Source: Thiodiazotropha sp040507005 (lineage in GTDB: Bacteria > Pseudomonadota > Gammaproteobacteria > Chromatiales > Chromatiaceae). Taken from it: a stretch of 64,000 nucleotides of DNA. Each line of letters begins with the position of its first letter. Position 1 is the first letter of the stretch. Shown here in pieces: positions 43,955 to 52,182 of the stretch. The stretch is taken from assembly GCA_040507005.1 (NCBI GenBank), contig JBEVVS010000113.1, forward strand, positions 1 to 64,000, in the 5' to 3' direction. Position numbers and translations under genes: made by a program. A model generated the notes under the pieces. That model worked only from the letters and a program-made list of their open reading frames with translations. It was not told the DNA's origin and made no database searches.

Positions 43955-44314
43955 ATGAACGAGTACTATCAAGGCAGTTGCCATTGCGGGGCTGTCCACT
44001 TCTCCTTCAGTGGGGATAAGATTGAAAAAGGGTTGCGTTGTAACTGTTCAATTTGTACCCGCAAGGGTGCGATGATGACCCCACAGGCGATTCCCCAAGA
44101 GCAACTCAGTATTCAGGCTGAAGAGGGTGTAATGGGTCTCTACCAGTTTGGCGCCAAGACAGCCAAGCACTACTTTTGTACTCGCTGCGGTATCTACACC
44201 TTTCATGAGACAGCCAGGTTTCCCGGACACTTTCGGGTCAATCTGGGCTGTATCGAAGGGATCGACCCAATCTCGATGGAATATGATCTGTTTGATGGCA
44301 AACATCTGCTCTAG
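43955..44314 (+). CDS. GFA/CENP-V-family zinc protein
   Basis: The 119-residue protein matches the glutathione-dependent formaldehyde-activating family: GSCHCGAVHFSF (CxCxxx), CNCSICTRKGAMM and KHYFCTRCGIYTFHETAR, giving two zinc sites formed by clustered cysteines. Family members add glutathione to formaldehyde or have other sulfur-linked activity; the exact reaction is not certain. I start at ATG 43955, preceded by AAGGG at suitable spacing. It is 30 bases before mtgA, so possibly co-transcribed. Confidence 0.9.
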   Translation: MNEYYQGSCHCGAVHFSFSGDKIEKGLRCNCSICTRKGAMMTPQAIPQEQLSIQAEEGVMGLYQFGAKTAKHYFCTRCGIYTFHETARFPGHFRVNLGCIEGIDPISMEYDLFDGKHLL

Positions 44315-44344
44315 CCTTGCACCCTTCAAGTCCACAGTTACAGC

Positions 44345-45079
44345 ATGCCCCGAAAACAGAAAAAAAAAGATCGCCGTTCACCGTTTTATAAGAGATTGTT
44401 AAGATGGATCTTTCTGCTGCTCATCGCATCCTTTACCCTGCTGTTTACTGTGATACTGACACTCCGTTATGTGGATCCACCAACATGGTCGTGGAAACTT
44501 CAGCGAGAGTTCAATCCTCCCCTCGACTACAGAATAGAATCACTGCATGAATGGTGGGACCTGGAATATATACCGACAACCATGCAGCTCGCGGTGGTGG
44601 CTTCAGAAGACCAGAACTTCCCCCATCACCGGGGTATAGATTTCAATGCAGTTCAACAGGTACTCAGAGATGCAGAAAGAGGTAGGGCATTACGTGGTGC
44701 CAGCACCCTGACTCAACAGACAGTCAAAAATCTTTTCCTCTGGCAAAGAAGGGATTGGAGCCGCAAGCTGTTGGAGGGAGGGCTCGCGCTTCTGCTTGAG
44801 CTGATGTGGAGCAAGGAGAGGATTCTCGAAGTCTACTTGAATATTGTTGAATTCGGCCCGGGTATCTATGGGGTTGCCGCCGCCAGCGAGTATTGGTACC
44901 AGCGACCATTGGATCGCTTGACGGTGAACCAGATGGCCAGATTGGCAGCACTACTACCTAATCCCTGGCACTACCAGGCAGAGCCTCCGACACCCTACAT
45001 TATTGAGCGGGCCGGATGGATCGAACAGCAGATGGCACAGTTGGGTTATATCTGGTTGATACCCGTCACCGGCGACTGA
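44345..45079 (+). CDS. mtgA: monofunctional peptidoglycan glycosyltransferase MtgA
   Basis: The 244-residue protein has a basic start and one membrane helix (about 19-42, LLRWIFLLLIASFTLLFTVI), then a GT51 transglycosylase domain. The motif ASEDQNFPHHRGIDFNAV contains catalytic Glu88. GASTLTQQTVKNLFLW and KERILEVYLNIVEFGPGIYG are the second and third family motifs. It polymerises lipid II into glycan strands at the outer face of the inner membrane. No transpeptidase domain is present. Confidence 0.95.
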   Translation: MPRKQKKKDRRSPFYKRLLRWIFLLLIASFTLLFTVILTLRYVDPPTWSWKLQREFNPPLDYRIESLHEWWDLEYIPTTMQLAVVASEDQNFPHHRGIDFNAVQQVLRDAERGRALRGASTLTQQTVKNLFLWQRRDWSRKLLEGGLALLLELMWSKERILEVYLNIVEFGPGIYGVAAASEYWYQRPLDRLTVNQMARLAALLPNPWHYQAEPPTPYIIERAGWIEQQMAQLGYIWLIPVTGD

Positions 45080-45117
45080 GCGGTGTCGTCAATAAGCTTC
45101 CAGATGATGGATATGAA

Positions 45118-46704
45118 CTAGTTTGACGGCTGGTAGACAAACTCCACTGGCACACCTTCCAGGCGTTGCTCGAAATGGTCAAGCAGCTTGCGCGAAGTGA
45201 GTACGATTACAAAGCTTGTCTCCTTGGCGTCGCGTTTTTGCAGATCCTTGGCCAAAGCCTCTGTGGCAGATAGATCCATGTAGGAGACAACACTCAAATC
45301 GAGAAGTATGTTGTCGTAGCGATGGTGTTTCAGCAAACTGCTCAGTTGATCGATTGAAGCGTAAAACAGATGACCTTCGACTCGGATCTGTATCGACTCA
45401 TCGCCTTGCTTAATGCTTATATCAAGTTTTGAAGCGGATAGTACAAACAGGATAACCGATAAAATGAATGCGATGATAAGTCCCGTTTGCAGACCAAGGA
45501 ACACTATCCCGAACAGTGTTGTAACAAATACCAGCAGTTCTCCTGTCCAGGAAAACAGACGGCTGATCTCCGCAGGTTTGATCATGCCGATTCCCACCAG
45601 CATCAGTGTGCCGGCAATGACCGGCATCGGCATATAGGTGAGTAGAGCGCCAAGTATTTCGATCAGAATAAACACCACGAATGCGGAGAGTATGCCGGCC
45701 AGCGGTGTTGCTGCACCCAACGAAAGGTTCAACGCGGTGCGGTTAAAACTGCCTGAGCCGGCAAAGCTTGAAAAGAAGGGGGCAAGTGTATTGGCTATCG
45801 CTTGGGCAAATACCTCCTTGTCCACATTGATCGATTGGTCGGTATCACTGCGAAGGCGTTTGACGATGACCATGGATTGGGCCATACCGATAAGCGCAAT
45901 GGTTATAGCGTTGGGCAGCATGGCGAATCCCACCAGCAGATACTCGAGTTCGATTTTTGGGCTTGAGATGGGCAGGGCTTGAAAAGGAATGCGGCCCAGC
46001 AACTCTATTTCAGTATCGACCTGGGTAAAAATGCCCATCAGCAGCAGCCCTGTAACATAGCCAACAACCATGGCAATCAAAATCGCATAGCGGGGGAACC
46101 TGGTTTTGGCAATGGTACCTGCGATGACTGTTGTTATACCGATGAAAAAGCTGTAGGGATTGATCAATGTCCGCCAATCATCAGCCATGATAAAGAGTTT
46201 CTCGAAGAAGAACAGGGTCCCCGAAGGGGGCAGTCCCAAGATGCCGTCCAGGGACGAGAGCACAAGAATGATTCCCACACCAACGGTGATCCCGGTTATC
46301 GCGGCCGGGCTTAGATATTGAAAATATTTTCCACCCCTGACTAACCAGATAAACAGTTGAATCAGTCCAACCATGAGGCTGAGCAGGATCACATAGTCGA
46401 TATAGAGCGGACTGCCACGACCTGCGTAAGGCGCCACCGCGATACCGATCAATATGGCAACCGCAGTGTTCGGCCCACCCAGCATTGAACTTGAACCAAA
46501 CAGACTGGCAAACAGGGTAACGAAAATCGATGTATAGATGCCGTACTCAGGTGGCAGTCCAGCGAGATAGGCGAAGGTGATGCCCTGGGGTATAACCAAT
46601 ATGGCAGCCACAACAGCGGCAAATGCCTCTGTGGATAGATTCAGCTTTCCTGCTTGATTTGGCCTCCATGGAATAACCTCCGACAACAGTCGCAGATATT
46701 TCAT
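45118..46704 (-). CDS. SulP-family anion permease with STAS domain
   Basis: The 528-residue protein has the SulP transmembrane core (about 10 to 12 helices, with GITFAYLAGLPPEYGIYTSIF near the start, corresponding to the sulfate transporter signature). It ends in a STAS domain (about 420-525: SIKQGDESIQIRVEGHLFYA, LDLSVVSYMDLSATEAL). SulP proteins move sulfate, bicarbonate or other anions. The substrate cannot be told here. In this sulfur-metabolising context sulfate is plausible, as is bicarbonate in a carbon-fixing cell. Confidence 0.92.
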   Translation of the reverse strand: MKYLRLLSEVIPWRPNQAGKLNLSTEAFAAVVAAILVIPQGITFAYLAGLPPEYGIYTSIFVTLFASLFGSSSMLGGPNTAVAILIGIAVAPYAGRGSPLYIDYVILLSLMVGLIQLFIWLVRGGKYFQYLSPAAITGITVGVGIILVLSSLDGILGLPPSGTLFFFEKLFIMADDWRTLINPYSFFIGITTVIAGTIAKTRFPRYAILIAMVVGYVTGLLLMGIFTQVDTEIELLGRIPFQALPISSPKIELEYLLVGFAMLPNAITIALIGMAQSMVIVKRLRSDTDQSINVDKEVFAQAIANTLAPFFSSFAGSGSFNRTALNLSLGAATPLAGILSAFVVFILIEILGALLTYMPMPVIAGTLMLVGIGMIKPAEISRLFSWTGELLVFVTTLFGIVFLGLQTGLIIAFILSVILFVLSASKLDISIKQGDESIQIRVEGHLFYASIDQLSSLLKHHRYDNILLDLSVVSYMDLSATEALAKDLQKRDAKETSFVIVLTSRKLLDHFEQRLEGVPVEFVYQPSN

Positions 46705-46775
46705 ATCACGCTAACATTTGAGCTGATCTACCTTATTTCCATGGTCTAACCTTGTCTCTGTTGAATGGGATTGAT

Positions 46776-47622
46776 CTATTCCACCAGTCCGGATATAGAT
46801 TCGAAGAGTTTAAGTAGTTTGCTACGCCGGGGATCTCCCGGCCTGATCTGCATGTTGATGTATGCCGCCACATCCAGTGCTGCCTGATGGGTGAGGGTGC
46901 GCTCCTGGCCAAGAGGCATATTCGCCCAAATGAAACCTGCGGCTTTATTGATATTCGCCATGCCGGCACCTTTGTTGTAGGCATCCATACCCCACAGCGG
47001 GGGAATGCCCGGTATGCCGTGGCCATCGTTTCCATGACATTGTGCGCAATGAGTGGCATAGATCGCCTTGCCGCTGGCAGGGTTCGGATCATAGCCCGTG
47101 TCCGGCAAGGTTGGCACACCTCTGCCGGGTGGCGCTTCGCCAATCACTTCGCCATGGGAAATATAGGAGATGTAGGCTGCCACAGCCAATATCTCGGGTG
47201 AGTCCTCGGGGGGGCATGATGCCGTCGAGGCTATAGACGAAACACTCCCGGATGCGCAACCCTATGCCATTGCGACGGCCGTTTTTACTCCGCCACTTCG
47301 GATACATACCCGCTACATTGAGGGGCATGGCGTCGGGTCTGCGTCCTGCATCGAGGTGGCAATTGCTACAACGCAGCCGATTGCCGGAATAGCGGGCGCC
47401 GTAACGTTCGGTCTCAGTGACGATGCGGTAACCGAACACAACATTGCTGTGGTAATCGTCCAGGTAACTCCGCTTCAGCAACTCGTCTATCGGGATGGGG
47501 GTGTCAGCAGCCAGACGCTGCATAGGTAGCAATCCCAGCAAGAGGATGAGGGGGTAGAGAAATCGGCGATATCCAGCTGCCTGACGATCCTGTTTAGGTG
47601 AAATATGGTCTTCGCTGTTCAA
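46776..47622 (-). pseudogene. TsdA-like dihaem cytochrome c, one frameshift
   Basis: Two frames form one protein. From ATG 47620-47622: a signal peptide (LYPLILLLGLLPMQRLAA), the first haem site RLRCSNCHLDAGRR, then FVYSLDGIMPP. A run of seven G (plus strand 47209-47215), one more than needed, shifts the frame. Removing one gives MPPEDSPEILAVAAYISYIS and the second haem site THCAQCHGNDGHG, then PPLWGMDAYNKGAGM and the end at 46776. This is the TsdA (thiosulfate dehydrogenase/tetrathionate reductase-like) arrangement of two c haems. The substrate is not proven. It lies between a SulP permease and DUF3617. It is decayed or misread. Confidence 0.82.
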
Positions 47623-47713
47623 TGTGCCGCGAGCACTCTAAATAACCTTGGCAAGGTATGGATAAGATGTGGGAGGAATTTACCACATCTGGCGCAGCTT
47701 TTTCACCCTTATG

Positions 47714-48127
47714 TTACTGTTTACACGGCCCTAATCGTTTTCCTGTTGCCTTCGAACTCATCACAACCCCGCCCAGATCAACATTGATGATCCCTTCTGC
47801 AGTATCTCCATGATAGGTAATGCTTCCATGACTTTTAGTGACGCCGACCGATCGTGTGCAGCTAATGTTCCATGAGACCTTATCCCCTTGCGTCTTCAGA
47901 TCGATGGTTTCACAGGCCTGTCCTAATTGACTCTCTTTGGGTACAAAGTTTGCCTTGGTAATGCATGTTGTATAAGTGGTGGGAGGCAGCGGCATCGGTA
48001 TGCCGGGGTTCTCCAGGACGGCGGTCCAGTGCCACAATCCCGGGTTCATGTTGATCTCCGAGGCATGCGCGCCATGCAAGAGCGGCACAATGAACGACAG
48101 CGAGGTAGCGAGTGTTCCGTATTTCAT
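47714..48127 (-). CDS. DUF3617 exported protein
   Basis: The 137-residue protein has a signal peptide (SLSFIVPLLHGAHA) and the DUF3617 pattern: PGLWHWTAVLENPGIPMPLP, then TTCITKANFVPKES with a conserved Cys, followed by a beta-barrel-like C-terminal SHGSITYHGDT. Function unknown. It is probably periplasmic. Confidence 0.85.
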   Translation of the reverse strand: MKYGTLATSLSFIVPLLHGAHASEINMNPGLWHWTAVLENPGIPMPLPPTTYTTCITKANFVPKESQLGQACETIDLKTQGDKVSWNISCTRSVGVTKSHGSITYHGDTAEGIINVDLGGVVMSSKATGKRLGPCKQ

Positions 48128-48283
48128 CTGTTACCAGTCCAGTCCATGTCAACCGCATCCAATCTACCCTGTTTTAGAGGGCGATGACGGGATTTACCGC
48201 ACAGGGTAACAAAGCTTCACAGGGATACTTGGCCTGTTATTTGCTGTTGTTTAGACAATGGCATATTCGACAGGAGAACGGCA

Positions 48284-49102
48284 TTGGTTACACAGCTTTG
48301 GATAGGGTTGCTATCACTCTCAGTACTGGTATCTGTGAGTATTCAGCTGTTAGCCCCGGGTTCCGGGCTGATAGCGATAATTTCCGGTCTTTTGCTGGTG
48401 GTGGGCGGTACCCTGCTGACAGCGATCATGAGCCATTCCCTCAACTCCGTGCTGATGCTTTGGCAGTTGGTTGCCGATTTTCGCCATCCGTCCGCCAGCA
48501 TGGATGACGACGATGAGGGTTTTTCACGCTTTCTGCAGGCGGCAAATTACTTCCGCCGCGGCGAAATCCGGCCGGCAGAAGCGGTAATACAGCAAATATC
48601 AGAACCACTACTGCGCAGGGGCACCCAGCTGGTGCTGGACGGATTTCCCCGTGACCAGGTAACACTGACCCTGCAGCGCCAGATTGCCGAGGACAGGGAT
48701 CACTTGCGTCGTCCCGCCGAGATGCTGCGTGCCATGAGTGGCTATGCACCTGCATTCGGTATGCTTGGGACACTCCTCGGATTGGTACAGATGTTGTTTG
48801 GCCTGGGTTCCGGAAACCTGGCTTCTATCGGTGCTGCCATGGGGTTTGCCATGCTGACCACGGTGTATGGTCTGGTATTGGCGAATCTGGTGTTCAAGCC
48901 CCTTGCCAGTAAGCTGGAGCAGCGTGGCAGACAGCTGATCACGCGCCGTGTCGCCCATCTGCAGGCAGTCATGATGTTATGCGACAGGCAACATGCCGAG
49001 TTGATCAAGGAGATGATGGATGAGGTAAATGCCAGACAGGATATGCGACAGGCGGCCCATGAGTTACAGCTTATTGCCAATCCCGACCAGCGCGCCGCAT
49101 GA
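48284..49102 (+). CDS. MotA/TolQ/ExbB-family proton channel protein
   Basis: The 272-residue protein has four membrane helices (about 5-22, 27-47, 148-168 and 180-202) and a cytoplasmic loop between helices two and three. The signature APAFGMLGTLLGLVQMLFGL and AMGFAMLTTVYGLVLANL are those of MotA. Start TTG 48284 has AGGAGAAC upstream. The following gene is its MotB/OmpA-like partner. No flagellar genes are present in the window, so it may power a flagellar motor encoded elsewhere or a non-flagellar energy transducer. Confidence 0.88.
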   Translation: MVTQLWIGLLSLSVLVSVSIQLLAPGSGLIAIISGLLLVVGGTLLTAIMSHSLNSVLMLWQLVADFRHPSASMDDDDEGFSRFLQAANYFRRGEIRPAEAVIQQISEPLLRRGTQLVLDGFPRDQVTLTLQRQIAEDRDHLRRPAEMLRAMSGYAPAFGMLGTLLGLVQMLFGLGSGNLASIGAAMGFAMLTTVYGLVLANLVFKPLASKLEQRGRQLITRRVAHLQAVMMLCDRQHAELIKEMMDEVNARQDMRQAAHELQLIANPDQRAA

Positions 49103-49106
49103 TCCC

Positions 49107-49859
49107 ATGACAACCACCAACGGAAAGAGACAGATGCACCATAAGCCAGCTGCGGCAGGGGAGCTGGACGCCAGTGCATGGTATGCCTGGGAAGTCGAAG
49201 AAAATGATGGTGGTTGGCTGTTGACCTATGTGGATGTATTGAGCGTCATACTGGCCATGCTCGTTGTGCTGTTGGGGCAGATGGCAGTGCAACATCTGCA
49301 GACAACAGATGAGGATAGCCGGATGGCAGCCACCTATGAGGCTGTTCCCAGCGACGAACCGACATTAGAAGTACAACAACCGCAACCTGTTCCAGTGGTT
49401 GATGAGCCTAGACAGGTTAACGATGCAGAAGCACGATTGGTTGCAGCGATTGAGGATCGCTTTCAGGACGAAGTAACAGTGGTGCAAAGAGACCAGGGCA
49501 TCTCCTTGGAAATCGCTGATGTGATACTTTTCGATTCGGGTAAGGCTGAACTGCTTGACGAGGCCTATCCTATTCTGGAAAAGCTCGCCATGACTTTGCA
49601 GGAAATTGGTGAGGCTGACATCGCCGTGGAAGGTCATACCGATGATCGACCGATCCTGGGTGGCAGGTTCGAATCGAATTGGGAACTGGCTGCGGCTCGT
49701 GCCAATGCAGTGACACGCTTTCTTCTGAATCAGGGTTTTGCAGCAAAACATCTACGCTCTGTGAGCTATGCGGATGCCCATCCAGTGGCTGATAATTCGG
49801 ACCCTACGGGGCGTGCTGAAAACCGCCGTGTCAATCTTCGGGTAGAGTTTTTACAATAA
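49107..49859 (+). CDS. MotB-like OmpA-domain protein
   Basis: The protein has a single membrane helix preceded by a conserved Asp-containing LLTYVDVLSVILAMLVVLL (about 41-60), the MotB-type proton channel helix. It has an acidic/Pro linker and a C-terminal OmpA/MotB peptidoglycan-binding domain (VILFDSGKAELLDEAYPIL, IAVEGHTDDRP, SNWELAAARANAVTRFLL). ATG 49107 lies four bases after the upstream stop; ATG 49134 has a better GGAAAGAGA and may be the true start. It forms a stator with the upstream gene. Confidence 0.86.
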   Translation: MTTTNGKRQMHHKPAAAGELDASAWYAWEVEENDGGWLLTYVDVLSVILAMLVVLLGQMAVQHLQTTDEDSRMAATYEAVPSDEPTLEVQQPQPVPVVDEPRQVNDAEARLVAAIEDRFQDEVTVVQRDQGISLEIADVILFDSGKAELLDEAYPILEKLAMTLQEIGEADIAVEGHTDDRPILGGRFESNWELAAARANAVTRFLLNQGFAAKHLRSVSYADAHPVADNSDPTGRAENRRVNLRVEFLQ

Positions 49860-49981
49860 CGCGATTGACCCGCGGTCTCTGATTCGTGTGAAAACAGGCA
49901 ATCCTTAGTTTCCTAAAATCATTCGGCTGGTGTGACAGACTCCCCATTCTGACTGCTCATCTACTCCGTATTCTTCAATTC

Positions 49982-49995
49982 TTGATCAAAATCAA
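49982..49995 (+). promoter_or_regulatory. FNR/Anr-type binding box upstream of the diheme peroxidase
   Basis: The 14 bases TTGAT-CAAA-ATCAA match the FNR/CRP-family anaerobic regulator consensus TTGATnnnnATCAA without mismatch. It is centred about 82 bases before the peroxidase start, a usual distance for an activated promoter. It suggests oxygen-limited induction. Confidence 0.8.
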
Positions 49996-50070
49996 GTCCA
50001 CACTATCCCTCTATGTCCGACTCTCATTCAGGCCAAGAGATTATTACGCGAACTTTGGAGTCATAGCGTC

Positions 50071-51228
50071 ATGGGATTACATAGGATTGGAATTGCTGCA
50101 TTGATAGGGTGTTTGGTTGTCTCATGTGGAGGAGGTGGTGGTGATGGCAGCGATAACAGTGACAACACGAATACATCCACTACATCATTGGCTGAGTTGG
50201 GGAAGAAGCTGTTTTTCGATACCAATCTCTCCAGCGGCAGTAACCAGGCATGTAGCTCTTGTCACGATCCGTCAAATGGTTTTGCCGATCCCAGGGTCAG
50301 TGTAACCGCTCCCGTTTCGGAGGGATCGGTGGGTGGCGCCTTTGGTGATCGCAATGCGCCAACGGCTGCGTATGCCGCTTTTTCACCCGCTTTTGCTGAG
50401 GTCGCGGATCAGGATCAGACCCCGGAGACAGACTCAAAGTACCAGGGTGGACAGTTTCTGGATGGGCGTGCCGTCGATTTGATTGAGCAGGCCAAGGGCC
50501 CCTTCCTCAACCCGGTGGAAATGAATAACGCATCCGCAGCCGAGGTTGTGGCAAAGGTGCAAAATGCTGAGTATGCCGCGGATTTCATTGCCCTGTTCGG
50601 TGCGGACGCATTCAGTGATACAACAACCGCCTATCACAATATAGCAACTGCGATTGCAGCATTTGAAGCAACCTCCGAGGTCAACAGCTTCAGCTCCAAG
50701 TTCGATGCCTATCTGCTGGGTAACTACACATTAAGCGCTTCGGAACAGCGAGGTTTCGATCTCTTCATGGATGCCGAGGTGACTAAATGTGCAAATTGCC
50801 ATACGGTGGGGGATACACCGGAATCCTCTCTGTTTAGCAACTTCCGTTATTACAATATCGGCACGCCGGTGAATGTGAACAATCCTGCCTACCTGGCCGA
50901 TAATTCGTTTGTCGACGATGGCCTTGGCGCCAGCAGTGCGATTGCAGAATCAGATAGAACAAGCGAACGGGGTAAGTTTAAGGTGCCAACCCTGCGTAAT
51001 GTGGAGTTGACCGCGCCCTATATGCACAATGGCGTCTATGCAACGCTGGAGGAGACAGTGCTGCACTATGATATTCAGGTTGCAAACCTGTTCATCACTC
51101 CTGAAGTGAATGAGGATAATATCGCGGCTGAAATGAATGCGGGTACGTTTATTGGCTTAGGTCTGTCCGATCAGGATCGAGCCGATCTGGTCAATTTCAT
51201 GCTGACCTTGACCGATGGCTATTTTTAG
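50071..51228 (+). CDS. diheme cytochrome c peroxidase family lipoprotein
   Basis: The 385-residue protein has a lipoprotein signal (LVVSC lipobox, Cys19) followed by a Gly/Asp/Ser/Thr linker. Two haem c sites follow: QACSSCHDPSNG (about 61-65) and TKCANCHTVGD (about 240). Other family landmarks are GDRNAPTAAYAAF, GGQFLDGRA, GFDLFMDA and GKFKVPTLRNVELTAPYMHNG. It belongs to the CCP/MauG family, reducing hydrogen peroxide with electrons from small periplasmic donors. It is membrane-tethered in the periplasm. A perfect FNR box precedes it. Confidence 0.93.
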   Translation: MGLHRIGIAALIGCLVVSCGGGGGDGSDNSDNTNTSTTSLAELGKKLFFDTNLSSGSNQACSSCHDPSNGFADPRVSVTAPVSEGSVGGAFGDRNAPTAAYAAFSPAFAEVADQDQTPETDSKYQGGQFLDGRAVDLIEQAKGPFLNPVEMNNASAAEVVAKVQNAEYAADFIALFGADAFSDTTTAYHNIATAIAAFEATSEVNSFSSKFDAYLLGNYTLSASEQRGFDLFMDAEVTKCANCHTVGDTPESSLFSNFRYYNIGTPVNVNNPAYLADNSFVDDGLGASSAIAESDRTSERGKFKVPTLRNVELTAPYMHNGVYATLEETVLHYDIQVANLFITPEVNEDNIAAEMNAGTFIGLGLSDQDRADLVNFMLTLTDGYF

Positions 51229-51491
51229 CGGCGTTTTCTGGTCTTTCCCCTTCTTGGCTTGTCCGGACCGACGCGTATTATGCTGCCGCTGAGGTCCTTA
51301 CCGTCGAGCGCGGCGATAGCGGCCCTGGCTTCGTGACCCTCCATATCGATAGTGGCGAAACCCTTACAGTCACCACTGAAGAGATCCTTGGCCATTTTGA
51401 GGGAACGCACGACACCGAATTCTGTAAACAGCGCCGTCAGGCTCTCTTCTGTTGTCGATCTTGGAAGACCGCGAACCGATAGGGTAATCAT
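51225..51491 (-). CDS. RRM RNA-binding protein
   Basis: The 88-residue protein is a single RNA recognition motif: ITLSVRGLPRSTTEESLTAL (RNP2 region) and DCKGFATIDMEGHEAR (RNP1 region), then a basic tail PRRGKTRKRR. Its end overlaps the convergent peroxidase gene by four bases. It stands at the end of a minus-strand cluster with a cold-shock protein and two RNA helicases, suggesting an RNA chaperone role at low temperature. Confidence 0.9.
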   Translation of the reverse strand: MITLSVRGLPRSTTEESLTALFTEFGVVRSLKMAKDLFSGDCKGFATIDMEGHEARAAIAALDGKDLSGSIIRVGPDKPRRGKTRKRR

Positions 51492-51610
51492 TGACCTACT
51501 CCTGATGAAGAGTGATGAAAGATCAATCCGTGCATCCTTGTACGGATATTGCCCGTTGGTTCGCAGGAATGACAGGATGCCAAAGTGAATGGCAACGGGA
51601 GAAAAACGGC

Positions 51611-51820
51611 TTACAGGGGAACTACGTTATCAGCCTGCGGACCCTTCTTGCCCTCAACCTCGGTAAATTCCACCTTTTGACCATCTTCTAAAGAACGATG
51701 TCCTTCACCAGCGATGGCACGAAAATGGACGAATAGATCCTTGCCGTTCTCGCGCTCGATAAAACCATAACCCTTACCACTGTCGAACCATTTTACGGTT
51801 CCTGTCTGTCTTTCTGACAT
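51611..51820 (-). CDS. cold-shock domain protein (CspA family)
   Basis: The 69-residue protein is a single cold-shock domain: GTVKWFDSGKGYGFIERENG with RNP1 (KGYGFIE) and LFVHFRAI with RNP2. It binds single-stranded nucleic acids as an RNA chaperone. The 5' untranslated region lies in 51821-52182. It is one of several such genes usual in this class. Confidence 0.95.
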   Translation of the reverse strand: MSERQTGTVKWFDSGKGYGFIERENGKDLFVHFRAIAGEGHRSLEDGQKVEFTEVEGKKGPQADNVVPL

Positions 51821-52182
51821 CTGTCAAATACCTCAAATAAAATTCACTTACGTCCGCCTTTTTGGATGGACCTTATCCACGAATCTTAGCAGACGCTATG
51901 CTGATCGATTCGGTGACATCTGTAAGGAGGCAGCGAATATGAGGCGCTATAGGCAGGGCATAGATCGCAGAGTGTGCCCACAATACTTCTCCAGCTAGCG
52001 AAATGCAAACCCTATCCTGATCCTGCCTGAACGAGAAACATGGCAGGGCCGCCTTGGACAGCAACAAGAATCCACATTGATTGATCTAACTAATTAAAAT
52101 ATATAGATATATTCTAGTCAGCCATGGTGGATCCGGGGCCCTGTCAGCGATTCTCAGGCCGGCATACGAGAAGGGCAGGGAA
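51821..52182. other. intergenic region, probably cold-shock leader
   Basis: About 360 bases between the cold-shock gene and rhlE. A GTCC...GGAC-type inverted element occurs in the leader of the cold-shock gene. A minus open frame (51873-52067) has no ribosome site or family pattern and is rejected. A structured leader that controls translation is plausible but not shown. Confidence 0.4.

Noticed and set aside
51873..52067. 64-residue minus-strand frame upstream of the cold-shock gene
   Set aside because: It lies in the probable leader, has no ribosome site and no family pattern.
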